Origin: a virus | IMG/VR virus record: IMGVR_UViG_3300027608_000021 | Location: 1-64,000 of that record | DNA length: 64,000 nt | Direction: 5' to 3' (one strand) | In this document: piece after piece, positions 30,942 to 41,585 of the stretch | Numbering within the stretch: position 1 is the stretch's first letter | Layout of the letters: the number at the start of each line of letters is the position of its first letter | Translations under genes and position numbers: made by a program | The notes under the pieces: generated by a model | What the model was told of the DNA's origin: nothing | Database searches by the model: none | The model's input: the letters and a program-made list of their open reading frames with translations, nothing else

Positions 30942-33900
30942 ATGGCAGACGTAAAATTTAATGCGCGAGTAGAAGCGGATCTAAGTCCTCTTTCCCAGGC
31001 AGCATCTAATATGGCTGGGATCTTTGCAAAATTCGCCCCAAAGGATCTGAAGAAGCAGTATGAAGAACTTGGTCGATTTATTGGTAAAGCTCTTGATCCA
31101 CAACAGGGTCTAAAGAACGTACCAATTTCTGGTCGAGTAAAGATTGGATCCGAAATTGCCAAGGGTATGGGTGAGGCGGAAAAAACCGTCAACAGTCTCG
31201 CAAGAAGCCTTGGTGGTAAACTCGGCAAAGAGTTCGAGTCTGTTAATACTACTGTAAACAAGGTCAAGAGAACTACAAAAGACCTTGAGGCTAAAGCCCT
31301 TGAAAGAACGCTGCGGAATTCTGCTAATGAAGTTCCAAAGATTAGCACCGCGCTCTTCAAGGTTAACGGAGCATGGCGACAGATTTCTGCAGATGCAGAA
31401 GGATATCGAAAGAAGCTTAAAGATCAGGCTGTTCAGGTAGGAGAAATCCGCCAAAGAGTGTCAGATCTTCGCAAGGAATACGATCTTCGTGTTCCTCTTG
31501 CGACTAATGCAGCTGGCGTTAAAAAGCTTGGTGAAACCCAGGCACGTCTTAAGCGAGCAGAAGCCGAGCTCACTAAAGTTGTTACCAAGTATGGTGCTGA
31601 ACAGAAAGCTCAAGAGAGCGAACGGAACCGCATCCTTGGAACAATTAATAATACACTTAGTACTGGTCTTTCTACCCTTAAACTAACAAAGGCAGAAGAG
31701 GCTAAGCTAACAACAAGCGAGAAACTTCGTCTTGTTACGCAGAAACAAATTACTGAAGAGCAGAAGCGTCAGACGCAAATTGCAACTGAACAAGCTCGAA
31801 TTGACCAAGCTCGTAGGCAAGCATATGCCTTAACGATCGCTGGCGGTCAGCTCAAGAACTACGGCGATCAGCTACAAGTTCTTGGTAGAGAGTCATCTCA
31901 GGCATTTGGAGACGTTGAGTTCCAGGTCCTTCGCGCCGCAGCTGCAACAAGCGGTTCTAGGGACATGGTTGTTGAAATGACCGAAGAGTCGAAGCGACTC
32001 TCTGAGCAAATGGGTTATTTCAAGTCCGAAGAAATTGCCAGGGGCATGTACTTCTTTGCATCAACAACTGGTTCTGCGGTCAATAGCGTTGAAGAGCTGA
32101 GCATAATGATGGGCCAACTTACGCCTATTATGCAAGCTGCAGCTATTACGCAAAGCGACATGGAAACAACGATTAAGGGTGTCTACGGAATCCTTAACCA
32201 GTTCAGTCGACCTATGGAAGATGCAGCATCAGTAACTGAGATGCTGTACTACGCAGCCCAAAAGACTGCAGCAGAGCTTCCAGACTTCGTTGAATCTTTG
32301 AAGATGCTTGGTCCTGTGGCAGCACAGGCTGGGGTAAGCTTTGAAGATACGCTGAAAGCGCTTGCAATCCTTGCAGACAACGGAATTCGTGGAACGATGG
32401 CTGGACGCGCTGTTCGCCAAATGTTCCTTCAATTAAACGACCCAGCAGCAAGAGCAACCAAGGCACTGGATGGTGCAGTAAAATCGCAACTTGGATTGAA
32501 CAAGAGCTTTAAGCAGCTTGTGTTCCCTAAGGGCGAATTTATCGGTATGGCTGGTTACATTCGCACGCTTGCGAAAGTAACTGCAAACATGAACGATGAG
32601 CAAAAAGGTAACATCATTGGTGTTATCGCAACTGCTGCAGAGGTTCCAGCACTTACAAAACTTATTGAAGCTGAAACCGAAGCAATGAAGCGTGGTACCA
32701 GTGCCATTAGTGATAACACTAAGGGTGTTGGAGACGCAACAAGAGCTCGTGAACTATTCGCACAATCAGTAGATCTTGTTGGGCAGTCAACAAAGGCTTC
32801 CCTCGGCAGGATCGATAACGCAATTCAAAATATTAAAGCAACGCTTGGTGCCGCACTAGCGCCAGCAATTGAAGAACTATCATTCCGAATAGCAGATATT
32901 GCTAAAAGGTTTGACGATTTTGCAAAAGCAAACCCAGAGTTGCTAAAGACTTTAGCAACACTTACTGTACTTTCAGGAGTTGTGATGACAGCTGGAGGAG
33001 CAATCCTCGGTCTTGTCGGAGCTATCTTGCTTGTTGTACGAGTAGCATTTTCAGAGATTAGGCTGCTTGTTGGTGGACTTTCTAAGATTGGTCCAGCAGC
33101 AGCTGGTGCAGCCACAGCAGCAGAGGGAATGACAGCTGTTGCAGGTGGTGCAGTCAACGCACTTCGCGCAATTAATCCTTTTACTGCTACGTTTAAGTTC
33201 CTTAGTAAGCTTGTTACAGGACTAGGTAATAAGATTAAAGCTCCGTTTGTTGCACTAAGCGGAGGAGCAAAAGCTTCTACTGGCATTATGGCTGGTTTGG
33301 GCAAGACGTTAAGTGGTTTCCTTGGTGGAATTACCAAGTTCGCACGGTTTATTTCTATTACATGGCAAGCATTCCTAACGATTGCTGCTGGTATTTTTGT
33401 CGGGTTCTTCCAGGCAATTAGTGGTGGTAAGAAAGAGACTGACGCACTTTCAGGCGCGGTGAGTGTCCTTGGAGAAGTGTTCAAGTTTGTTAGCGGTGTC
33501 CTTGATGTCCTTACAGCTGGCTTTGGCTTGCTGTTTGAGGCTGCGAGATTTGTAGGAATTCAGCTGGGAAAGATCTTTGGACCAGATGGTCCTCTTGGAT
33601 TCCTTCCAGGTCTTATCGGAACAGTGTTTGGTGGAATTGGCGATCTCCTTGGTGGAATCGGTAATGCAATCAATACTGTTACAGCTGAGTTTAAGAAACT
33701 AAACGACGACTCTCTTGATCCTAATAAGGAAAAACTTAAAGAAATTGAACTACAGATTGCTTCTTTAACGGAGCAGTCTTCCAGGTTCTACGGATCTGCA
33801 GCAGAAGATAATGCTGCCAGGATTAAGCAGCTACAAAATGAAAAGAAGTATCTTGAAGATCTAATCAGCTCTACGTCTAGAACTGCTTTGGAGCAAGAGA

Positions 33901-35609
33901 AGAGAATCTCTCAAGCTAAAGAGATTCAGACACAGATTGATGTCCTTACTGCGTCGATTAAGAGTCTTCGTGGTGAAGAAAAGAAAGCCGCAGAAGCTAG
34001 GATTAGCGCTCTTAACCTTGAGCGCGGTAAGTTGCTTGCAATCGTTGAAGCAACTCGCTTGGCAAACGCAGAGCGAACGTATTTCCTGGGAGGAAACCAG
34101 GACATCGTTGCAGCCAGAGAACGAGCAAATCAAAATCTGCTCGGTGGTGGTGGTGGCGGTGGAGGTGCTGGCGGAGGCGGAGGCAGTGGCGAGCAAAAGA
34201 CAGCACGAGAGAAGGCTCTCGAGCTGGCTCAGCAAGCTGCAAGTCTTGCCGAAGCACTCTACAAGATCGAAGGAATTAATCTTAAGGAACTGATTAGGAA
34301 GACCATGGGCAAAGTGGCGGAAGCCATGAAGCTTGCGATTAATCTAACTGCTCCTTACGCTAAGGCGTTTAAGACAGCCACTCTCGAGAAGGTAGGAAAT
34401 TTTGCTGGTGCTGTAGGAAGCGTTGCTTCCGCAGTTGGCGGCATGGTTGATGCAGCTGAAAAGCTGGCTACCTACAAATCTCCAAGTGCGGCTAACCTAA
34501 AAAAGATTATCTCAGATATGTCTGTCGCAATGAAGTACATGATTGCTGAGGCGAAGAAGTTTGCTGGCAGTCAGGTGATTGCGGTTGAGGCATATTCTGC
34601 TGGCGCTCAAGCAGTTGTTGGATCTATTGCAGCTGCTGTTGATGCATTTAACTCGATGGCAACTGGTGTCTATCAACCGCCTGAGCGTGTGCTTAGGCAA
34701 GTTGCTGAAGACATTAGCAAAGCAGTGCAGGCTTTCGTAAGTAAGCTTAGCTCTGCGCCGACACAGCCAATGCTAGACAAAGCAAAGGCATTCGCTGAGG
34801 CAGCAAACGCTGTTCTTGGCACTATCGGTAGTGCTATCGGCTCGTTTAAAGATCTACGAAACTACGTCAAGCCGCTTGCAAGTGATCTTCAGGCGGTTGT
34901 GAACACCATTGAAACTGCTGTTCGACAGATGCTTGTTTCGATGGGTCGGTTCTCGCTGAACAAAGATCAATGGGAAGTTGTCAACACGTTCGCAAATGTA
35001 GCTAAGGCGATTGCTGATGCAGTCGGTGGAACTTACGATGCGTTTGTAAAGCAGATGGACTTCGTTGATCAGTTCAGGGAAGAAATTGATTACGATAAGG
35101 TCTTTGGTTGGATTGAAGACGGTATCCGCAAGATGGCAGATATCGCTTCTTCTATGCCAGTTGGAATGATTGCAATGGCAAGAGATGCCGCAGACGCTGC
35201 TAAGGCTATCGCCGAAGCGCTTGAAGCATTCTTTAACCTAGCAGTCAATACTGGTGGAGACCCAGCATTACTTGCTGACTCACTCCAAGGAGCTGTAAAT
35301 TCAGTACTATCAATCATTGAAGCGTTTGCAACGACAAGTCAAATTGTCGGAGCACACTTTGTTGATAGTCTGATTGTGGGAATGCAGTCCCGTGAGTCTG
35401 CACTCGCAGCTGAGGCTAATCGGTTGACTCAGATTATGAGTGGGGCTGGAACGTCGATTACTCGACAGAACAACAACACCATGACAATCAACCATGTGGT
35501 CACTGACCCGAACGGCGTTCTCAAGAATGCTTCGGCTCAGGAAGTAGCAAGCCTGCTGAGCGGGGATGTATTTATTAACAACCTCGTTCACAGCATCAAA
35601 ACGCAGTAA
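30942..35609 (+). CDS. Tape measure protein, 1555 aa
   Basis: ATG 30942 (MADVKFNARVEADLSPL) follows CTGGAGG; the frame upstream runs through the terminator and is not used. The N-terminal third is coiled coil (TQARLKRAEAELTKVVTKYG); then the phage tail-measure core near residues 310-640 (GRESSQAFGDVEFQVLRAAA, QLNDPAARATKALDG). Hydrophobic segments follow near 665-850 and a glycine-rich linker near 1067. The rest is repeated helices. It fixes tail length, which by length of this protein would be long, and may help DNA entry. Confidence 0.9.
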   Translation: MADVKFNARVEADLSPLSQAASNMAGIFAKFAPKDLKKQYEELGRFIGKALDPQQGLKNVPISGRVKIGSEIAKGMGEAEKTVNSLARSLGGKLGKEFESVNTTVNKVKRTTKDLEAKALERTLRNSANEVPKISTALFKVNGAWRQISADAEGYRKKLKDQAVQVGEIRQRVSDLRKEYDLRVPLATNAAGVKKLGETQARLKRAEAELTKVVTKYGAEQKAQESERNRILGTINNTLSTGLSTLKLTKAEEAKLTTSEKLRLVTQKQITEEQKRQTQIATEQARIDQARRQAYALTIAGGQLKNYGDQLQVLGRESSQAFGDVEFQVLRAAAATSGSRDMVVEMTEESKRLSEQMGYFKSEEIARGMYFFASTTGSAVNSVEELSIMMGQLTPIMQAAAITQSDMETTIKGVYGILNQFSRPMEDAASVTEMLYYAAQKTAAELPDFVESLKMLGPVAAQAGVSFEDTLKALAILADNGIRGTMAGRAVRQMFLQLNDPAARATKALDGAVKSQLGLNKSFKQLVFPKGEFIGMAGYIRTLAKVTANMNDEQKGNIIGVIATAAEVPALTKLIEAETEAMKRGTSAISDNTKGVGDATRARELFAQSVDLVGQSTKASLGRIDNAIQNIKATLGAALAPAIEELSFRIADIAKRFDDFAKANPELLKTLATLTVLSGVVMTAGGAILGLVGAILLVVRVAFSEIRLLVGGLSKIGPAAAGAATAAEGMTAVAGGAVNALRAINPFTATFKFLSKLVTGLGNKIKAPFVALSGGAKASTGIMAGLGKTLSGFLGGITKFARFISITWQAFLTIAAGIFVGFFQAISGGKKETDALSGAVSVLGEVFKFVSGVLDVLTAGFGLLFEAARFVGIQLGKIFGPDGPLGFLPGLIGTVFGGIGDLLGGIGNAINTVTAEFKKLNDDSLDPNKEKLKEIELQIASLTEQSSRFYGSAAEDNAARIKQLQNEKKYLEDLISSTSRTALEQEKRISQAKEIQTQIDVLTASIKSLRGEEKKAAEARISALNLERGKLLAIVEATRLANAERTYFLGGNQDIVAARERANQNLLGGGGGGGGAGGGGGSGEQKTAREKALELAQQAASLAEALYKIEGINLKELIRKTMGKVAEAMKLAINLTAPYAKAFKTATLEKVGNFAGAVGSVASAVGGMVDAAEKLATYKSPSAANLKKIISDMSVAMKYMIAEAKKFAGSQVIAVEAYSAGAQAVVGSIAAAVDAFNSMATGVYQPPERVLRQVAEDISKAVQAFVSKLSSAPTQPMLDKAKAFAEAANAVLGTIGSAIGSFKDLRNYVKPLASDLQAVVNTIETAVRQMLVSMGRFSLNKDQWEVVNTFANVAKAIADAVGGTYDAFVKQMDFVDQFREEIDYDKVFGWIEDGIRKMADIASSMPVGMIAMARDAADAAKAIAEALEAFFNLAVNTGGDPALLADSLQGAVNSVLSIIEAFATTSQIVGAHFVDSLIVGMQSRESALAAEANRLTQIMSGAGTSITRQNNNTMTINHVVTDPNGVLKNASAQEVASLLSGDVFINNLVHSIKTQ

Positions 35610-35642
35610 TATACGGGGGAGGGGCTTTGGCTCCTCCCCCTA

Positions 35643-38615
35643 ATGGGGGTAGCAATGCCAGGTCCTTACAGTTGCTCAGAAGACGCAACCGCGATTAATA
35701 ATCCAAATGGGTCTGGTTATACTTCAGACTGGAATGCCAATGGCGTAATGTCTCCTATTGGGGTCAACACTAATGGCACAATCCTTTTCCGAGCGCGAAT
35801 GCAATTCACTGGATTTTCAGCTACTGGAATCCAAAGCATTACCAATGCTAAGCTAAAGCTTTATTACTATCATAGTGGCACCTCTTCAAATAACGCTGGA
35901 AACTCTGGCACTAGCACAAATCGTATCGTGCAAGTATACTTGGCAAACAGTACAAACAGTATTGTGGACACTGGTGGTGGAACTCCATTTCCAGCTTCTG
36001 GCTGGACAAGCAAAAGTGGATACAACTGGGAAACGCAATTTGCCAACGGAACATACTATTCTGGAATCTCTGCTACAGAGACAATTAGCGGAGTAACTTC
36101 TAACGGAACACTCGTAGAAGTTGACGTTACAAATCTTATGCAGTACCTTATCAGCAATCCAGGATTTACTTTCCGAGGATTTTTGCTGAAGCTTGACGCT
36201 GAAGGATCGAGCAATACAAACTCTTTTGTTCAATTCTACTCTAGGAACTCTTCATTTCCTCCAGTTCTTGAAACCACAGAAGTAACAAACACTGCTCCGA
36301 ATGCACCGACAGGTCTTTCACCTACTGGTGGGGCTGTTGTTACATCTAAGGTTCTTAGCGGAACGCTAAGTGACCCTGATGCTTCGGATTCACTCTCAGC
36401 AGTACAAGTTCAAATTGCAAGTGATTCTGGATTTACATCAATCGTTTACGATTCTGGAACAGTATCAGATACTGGAACTACATTTTCAGTAACCCATAAC
36501 GCTTCTTTGACCTACAACACAACTTATTATTGGCGAGCTCGAACAAAAGATCTTGCTGGTCTTTGGGGTCCGTATTCTTCTGGTGATACTTTCAGGCAGA
36601 ATACAAAGCCAAACACACCAAGTGGTCTTACGCCTACTGGCGGAGTTCTTGTTCCAAGCCTTACACCGACGTTTAGCGGTCAAGGATCAGATCCTGACCC
36701 AGGCGACTCACTTGCTACGGCAAGAATCCTAGTATACCGTACCAGTGATAACACGCTGATGTGGGATAGTGGAGACTTTGCTTCTGGAGTTGCTTCGTTC
36801 ACTAAGCAGTACGGAAATGGTGGAACTGTTTACTTTAACTTGAGCTACGGCACATCGTACTACTGGAATGCAACAGTTAAAGACACAAACAGTGCTTCTT
36901 CATCGACATCCTCGTCATCTACATTTGTAACAGATATCGCTGGTGTTACAGACATGACACCTAACATTACGAATGGTACGACTGGTTGGGTTAAGACGCT
37001 AACTCCATCTTTTAACTTTGTAACTCCAGCAAATATGAATCAGTATACGTTAAAATTCTATGATACAAATAATACTCTTATTAGTACAATTGGACCAACT
37101 GCGGTAAGCCCAGTAGCCACAACTCTGGCAACTGCTTACACCTACAGCGGGTCCCCAGCGCTAGAGTATGGCACAAGATATCAATGGACTGTAACCTGGA
37201 GGGATACAAGCAATGTAACCCAGCCAGAATCTGTAAAAGCTGCGTTTTGGATCAATGCTGCACCAGTTGCAAATAATGTTAGTCCGAGCAATAATCAGGC
37301 AGTTACATCAATTAACCCTGTTATTCAAACAGCTTTTGCTGATCAGGATCTTGCAAACGGATTTGAAGATTCCCCAACAGCTCTGTCAATCGAAGTAAGT
37401 CGAGCAAGCGATAGCGTTGTTATGTATACCATGACTAAAACCGCATCTTTGGAAAGTGGTGTTAACTCACTGTTTCAAGGCGCTTCTGGTGTAACTACTA
37501 CTGCTGGGGCTGGCGGCACTACACTTACTAAGAATGTTCAGTATCGTTACCGAAGCCAGTACACGGACAACTCTGGTGCTTCAAACGCACAAGGTTCCTA
37601 TACTGACTATGTGTTTTTTAAGCCAACAGACGGTCCTACAATTTCTTCCCTTGCGGTGGATGCAAGTGACCTAACAACTGGAAAAATCAATAACGCGGTT
37701 CCTCTTCTAAGTTACACATATACTGCGGCGTTTGGTAAGGCTCAAAAGAGCCGACGCTTGAGGATTATTGAAACAAGTTCTGGCAATTCTGTGCGGTACG
37801 ACAGTGGGTTTATTCTTACTGCGGATGCATCATTTGATTCGCCAGCTGATATCATCCTTAACAACGCTACCTATAAGTTCGAAGTAACAGTACAGGATAG
37901 CGACGACATCGAGTCCTCTACGATTTCTGTAACTTACGTTGCCTTGTGGAATGCACCAGCAGTTATTACTGGGCTTAGCATTGAGCAGGGCAACGGAACT
38001 TTAAAGTTGACATGGGACCAGTCATCTGATGCATCTTTCACAAAGTACAATGTGTACCGTCGAGACTACGGTAGCTCTGTACCTTATGAATTCATTACAA
38101 GCATTCAAGATATTGGAACAGTAAACTACACAGACTTCTCTGCTGGAATTGGTGCAAGGTATGAGTATAAAGTTACTCAGACTTCTACTCCAGTAGGCTC
38201 CAATCCAGTTGATTCCGATATCGATGCGACGACCCTTACGGTTGGAGCCTCAATCTACGACAACTGGTTTATTGTCTATGACGGCAATGAGGCGCTTGGA
38301 GTTGAGCTTTATGTTGACTCCGAGGACCGAACTAATCCATATCAAGAAGAGATCTTTGAACCGTTTGGTCGATCCAAAAAGGTTGTGGTCCGATATGGTC
38401 AGTATGGTGTAGAGGGAAACATTTCAGCATACATTCCTAACGATGAGGTCGAGGTTAAGCTATCAAAGATCAAGCAGCTTTTTGAGCTGAGTGTTCCTCT
38501 TTACCTAAAAACACCATTTGGTGATGTATACAAGGTTTATTTTAGCACTCCATCCTACCAGTACGCAACTGGTGGAACTGTAAAAATTTCAGTAGGATAT
38601 ATTGAGGTTGACTAA
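35643..38615 (+). CDS. Tail protein with Ig/fibronectin III repeats, 990 aa
   Basis: An N-terminal beta domain (about residues 1-210, DNRLRE-like) is followed by several Ig/FN3-like domains: PNAPTGLSPTGGAVVTSKVL at about 220, a similar one at about 320, and a clear FN3 near 776-865 (LKLTWDQSSDASFTKYNVYR). The C-terminal 100 residues (VELYVDSEDRTNPYQEEIFE) resemble a distal tail protein. Probably the distal tail/adhesion platform. ATG 35655 is an alternative start. It overlaps the next gene by one base. Confidence 0.75.
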   Translation: MGVAMPGPYSCSEDATAINNPNGSGYTSDWNANGVMSPIGVNTNGTILFRARMQFTGFSATGIQSITNAKLKLYYYHSGTSSNNAGNSGTSTNRIVQVYLANSTNSIVDTGGGTPFPASGWTSKSGYNWETQFANGTYYSGISATETISGVTSNGTLVEVDVTNLMQYLISNPGFTFRGFLLKLDAEGSSNTNSFVQFYSRNSSFPPVLETTEVTNTAPNAPTGLSPTGGAVVTSKVLSGTLSDPDASDSLSAVQVQIASDSGFTSIVYDSGTVSDTGTTFSVTHNASLTYNTTYYWRARTKDLAGLWGPYSSGDTFRQNTKPNTPSGLTPTGGVLVPSLTPTFSGQGSDPDPGDSLATARILVYRTSDNTLMWDSGDFASGVASFTKQYGNGGTVYFNLSYGTSYYWNATVKDTNSASSSTSSSSTFVTDIAGVTDMTPNITNGTTGWVKTLTPSFNFVTPANMNQYTLKFYDTNNTLISTIGPTAVSPVATTLATAYTYSGSPALEYGTRYQWTVTWRDTSNVTQPESVKAAFWINAAPVANNVSPSNNQAVTSINPVIQTAFADQDLANGFEDSPTALSIEVSRASDSVVMYTMTKTASLESGVNSLFQGASGVTTTAGAGGTTLTKNVQYRYRSQYTDNSGASNAQGSYTDYVFFKPTDGPTISSLAVDASDLTTGKINNAVPLLSYTYTAAFGKAQKSRRLRIIETSSGNSVRYDSGFILTADASFDSPADIILNNATYKFEVTVQDSDDIESSTISVTYVALWNAPAVITGLSIEQGNGTLKLTWDQSSDASFTKYNVYRRDYGSSVPYEFITSIQDIGTVNYTDFSAGIGARYEYKVTQTSTPVGSNPVDSDIDATTLTVGASIYDNWFIVYDGNEALGVELYVDSEDRTNPYQEEIFEPFGRSKKVVVRYGQYGVEGNISAYIPNDEVEVKLSKIKQLFELSVPLYLKTPFGDVYKVYFSTPSYQYATGGTVKISVGYIEVD

Positions 38616-39820
38616 TGTATAGTGGTATCCCGAATCTCAACGAATTCAAAGAAGCGCTGCTTGCGCCAATCCGAGACGTTAAGATTCGGGTTACTGCTTT
38701 AAATAGCAGTCTGGTGCCAATTCAGGAGGTTACCGCCTCCACAATTGAAGGAACAGTATACGTCGATACGTCGAGGGCAACACGGCGAACGTGTCAGCTC
38801 CGACTCATTGATAAGAACGGCGAGTACACGCCAAAAGATTCTAGCTCAGTCTTCTACTGGGACAAACTGATCAAGATTGAGTATGGACTGAAGATCGATG
38901 GTGAGTACACATATGTACCCCTAGGTGTCTTTACGATTGACCGATCTGAGATAATTGCAGAGAACGGCGCAGCTGTTATCAACATTGATGGCAGCGACCA
39001 GTGGGATTCGTTCTCTATGGCAACTTTCACCAGCAATAGTGGATGGGCAAGCGGAACTTCTATTAACCAGATTATCTCCGATACAGCAAGCCTGTGTGGA
39101 TTACCTTTGACAAGAATTACCCTTGACCCACTAGGAAGTCGAAGTGCGACCGAAAAGCAAGTCAACGTAACCTGGAAGTATTTTATTGGCGATAATATCG
39201 GTCAGAAGCTAAAAGACTGGGCTCAGGACTGGTCAATCGATATCTACTTTGATGTCAATGGCAACCTTGTCACCCATGACATGACCCTGCCACCATACAC
39301 TGGTACCTCCAACAGCGCACCAGATGCATCATTCGCAGTTGGTGACAATGCTATTATGCTTGGTATCCAAAAGGCTCAATCATCTCACACAATCTTTAAC
39401 CACATTGTAGTTACTGGAGATACCTCCGATGGTACAGCAGCGGTTCGCGGCGAGTATATTGAAGGTACTGGTACAAATGTCAACACTTCACCGCTGAAGA
39501 GGACCTACAACGGTCGAGTAGGAACTGGTCTTACAATTCAAGAACTTGGATCAAAGATTCTTGTAATTCGAACTACTACGCTTAAAACTTCTCAGCAGTG
39601 CCTCGACCGAGCAAAAGTTGAGCTGTCTAAGAATCTTGTCGTTGAGGAAACGATTCAGTTGCCGACCATTGTAAACCCTTTATTTGAAGGTCACGATGTT
39701 ATTGAGATTACTGAGCAGAACACTGGTCTCCAGCAGCAGAAATATACACTAGATTCTTTTGATATTCCAATGCGCTCTAGCCGACAAGTTCTGAACGTCA
39801 AGAAGATGAGGGCACTCTAA
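38615..39820 (+). CDS. Baseplate hub-like tail protein, 401 aa
   Basis: Begins MYSGIPNLNEFKEALLAPIR. Hub-like features are the N-terminal beta barrel (VYVDTSRATRRTCQLRLID) with LGVFTIDRSEI, then a second barrel and a C-terminal domain with NHIVVTGDTSDG and VEETIQLPTIVNPLFEGHDV. This matches tail-associated hub proteins of many phages of Gram-positive hosts. Directly coupled to genes on each side. Confidence 0.7.
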   Translation: MYSGIPNLNEFKEALLAPIRDVKIRVTALNSSLVPIQEVTASTIEGTVYVDTSRATRRTCQLRLIDKNGEYTPKDSSSVFYWDKLIKIEYGLKIDGEYTYVPLGVFTIDRSEIIAENGAAVINIDGSDQWDSFSMATFTSNSGWASGTSINQIISDTASLCGLPLTRITLDPLGSRSATEKQVNVTWKYFIGDNIGQKLKDWAQDWSIDIYFDVNGNLVTHDMTLPPYTGTSNSAPDASFAVGDNAIMLGIQKAQSSHTIFNHIVVTGDTSDGTAAVRGEYIEGTGTNVNTSPLKRTYNGRVGTGLTIQELGSKILVIRTTTLKTSQQCLDRAKVELSKNLVVEETIQLPTIVNPLFEGHDVIEITEQNTGLQQQKYTLDSFDIPMRSSRQVLNVKKMRAL

Positions 39821-40875
39821 TGGCAGATATTGGCGATAAGTCGTTTACCACAGACATGATTCAGCTGATCAAAGATGCTGTTAAAGCAGAGCTTGGCACA
39901 AATGCATTTATTAACCGCTATCTTGCAGAAGTTACCGTAGTTAACTCTACAACCTCTGAGATTACTGTAAAACTATCTGGATCAGACGTAGCAACTGATG
40001 GATTCCGCTCAAGAGGGTTGCAACTACCATCTGTTGGAGATCAAGTAATTGCATGCGTAGATGGTCAAGACCGCTGGATTGAATCGGTGGTTCGCCCAGC
40101 AACAAGTACACCATATCTGCAAATCTCCTCTGGTGCTATTACTGGAGTCGCTGGAGCACCAACTGGCTCTGTTCTTGGGTGGCTCACTGGAACGGCTCCT
40201 ACGGGCTGGCTTTTCTGCGATGGCACTTCATACGCATATGACACCTACCCAGCCTTAGGAGCGCTCCTAGGGGGGTCTGCGGGGGGAAATTTCAACGTCC
40301 CAGACATGAGGGATCGATTTCTCGGGTCTTTGGCTGCTGTCGGCACATGGTCCAATACCACAGGGGCAATTGGACCAAATAGCACGATTACAAATAGCCG
40401 TGCACATACACATTCAACATCTCACAGCCATAACCACAATCATACATTCAGTGGATCGTCTCATACCCATGGAGCTGGAACATATAATCCAACTGCAACA
40501 ACAATTGGAGCACTAGCAACCACTCAAGCTGGATTGCATAGCCACACAGCGCCGATAGTAACTGAATCAAGCGGTTCACCATCCTCAACGGTTAACAGGG
40601 ACTCTGGAGGAACTGCGGCTGCAACTGCATCGTCGACGCATACACACAGTTATACCGCTGGCGCATGGACAACTACAACTGCAACTTCTCATGACCATGA
40701 TGTAACAGTTCCTTCTCACGACCACGGATTTAACGGAGATAGTGGAGGAGCTACACCATCAGGAACAATCGGTTCTGATAGCACAGTAGACACAACTGAT
40801 ACTGGCGCAGCAACGTATAGCGGATCTGACATTTCACCGAAAGCAACAAGACTAAACTTTATTATTAAAACCTAA
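39820..40875 (+). CDS. Tail collar/fibre protein with histidine-rich shaft, 351 aa
   Basis: The middle holds a phage tail collar domain (TGWLFCDGTSYAYDTYPALG, FNVPDMRDRFLG). After it come many HxH motifs (AHTHSTSHSHNHNHTF, HTHSYTAG, SHDHDVTVPSHDHG), as in T4-type short fibres where such histidines bind a line of metal ions. The C-terminal SDISPKATRLNFIIKT is the standard end of this family. Likely receptor-binding. Confidence 0.85.
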   Translation: MADIGDKSFTTDMIQLIKDAVKAELGTNAFINRYLAEVTVVNSTTSEITVKLSGSDVATDGFRSRGLQLPSVGDQVIACVDGQDRWIESVVRPATSTPYLQISSGAITGVAGAPTGSVLGWLTGTAPTGWLFCDGTSYAYDTYPALGALLGGSAGGNFNVPDMRDRFLGSLAAVGTWSNTTGAIGPNSTITNSRAHTHSTSHSHNHNHTFSGSSHTHGAGTYNPTATTIGALATTQAGLHSHTAPIVTESSGSPSSTVNRDSGGTAAATASSTHTHSYTAGAWTTTTATSHDHDVTVPSHDHGFNGDSGGATPSGTIGSDSTVDTTDTGAATYSGSDISPKATRLNFIIKT

Positions 40876-40884
40876 GGAGGGCTT

Positions 40885-41238
40885 ATGCCTGCTGGAAAGC
40901 ATGACATTATTATCGAGCAAGGGGCTACCTTTCGACGGGTTATTACCTGGAAGGACTCGGCTGGAGCCGCAATTAATCTTACTGGCTATACTGCCAAGAT
41001 GCAAGTACGAGAGCGTGTCCGTGATACGGACGTTGTGCTTGAGTGCAGCACTGCAAATGGTCGGATTACGCTTGGAGGTAATCTTGGAACAATTACCATT
41101 GTTGCACAAGATGAAATTACAGCAACTCTCAGCGAGATGCCAAAGGCTGTCTATGACCTTGAACTTACCTCGGCTGGCGGAGAAGTTACACGCCTGCTTC
41201 GCGGGTACGCACAGATCGTTCCAGAGGTGACAAGATGA
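40885..41238 (+). CDS. Baseplate/fibre-associated Ig-like protein, 117 aa
   Basis: The pattern EQGATFRRVITWKDSAGAAI followed by LTGYTAKMQVRER is typical of small beta-sandwich proteins at the base of tail fibres (BppU N-terminal-like). It precedes fibre genes. AAGGAGG lies before ATG 40885. Confidence 0.75.
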   Translation: MPAGKHDIIIEQGATFRRVITWKDSAGAAINLTGYTAKMQVRERVRDTDVVLECSTANGRITLGGNLGTITIVAQDEITATLSEMPKAVYDLELTSAGGEVTRLLRGYAQIVPEVTR

Positions 41239-41576
41239 CAGATATTGTAAACATTGAGAGCCCGAACACGGTTGTAGAAATAGATGAAACGAACCTAGAA
41301 GTAACGATGGCTGCAGCAGGACCGCAAGGTCCATCTGGCGCTGCTGGAGCTCAAGGACCTGCAGGTGCTGCTGGAGCATCACACTCTACATATGTACATA
41401 ACCAGAATGTACCCGCAAGTTTTTGGGACATCACCCACAATCTTGTTTCATACCCTTCAGTATCGGTTATTGATAGTACGGGCGGTTTCGTCGTTGGCGA
41501 TATCAGCTACGTGTCGAATAACCGTCTAACAATCACTTTCTCTGGGTCTTTCTCAGGGCAAGCATTTTTGAATTAA
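41235..41576 (+). CDS. Short fibre protein with collagen-like repeat, 113 aa
   Basis: AAGPQGPSGAAGAQGPAGAA is a Gly-X-Y repeat able to form a collagen triple helix. It is followed by a C-terminal beta domain (SFWDITHNLVSYPSVSVI). Probably a trimeric fibre. ATGA overlap with the previous gene. Confidence 0.8.
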   Translation: MTDIVNIESPNTVVEIDETNLEVTMAAAGPQGPSGAAGAQGPAGAAGASHSTYVHNQNVPASFWDITHNLVSYPSVSVIDSTGGFVVGDISYVSNNRLTITFSGSFSGQAFLN

Positions 41577-41585
41577 GGAGATACC

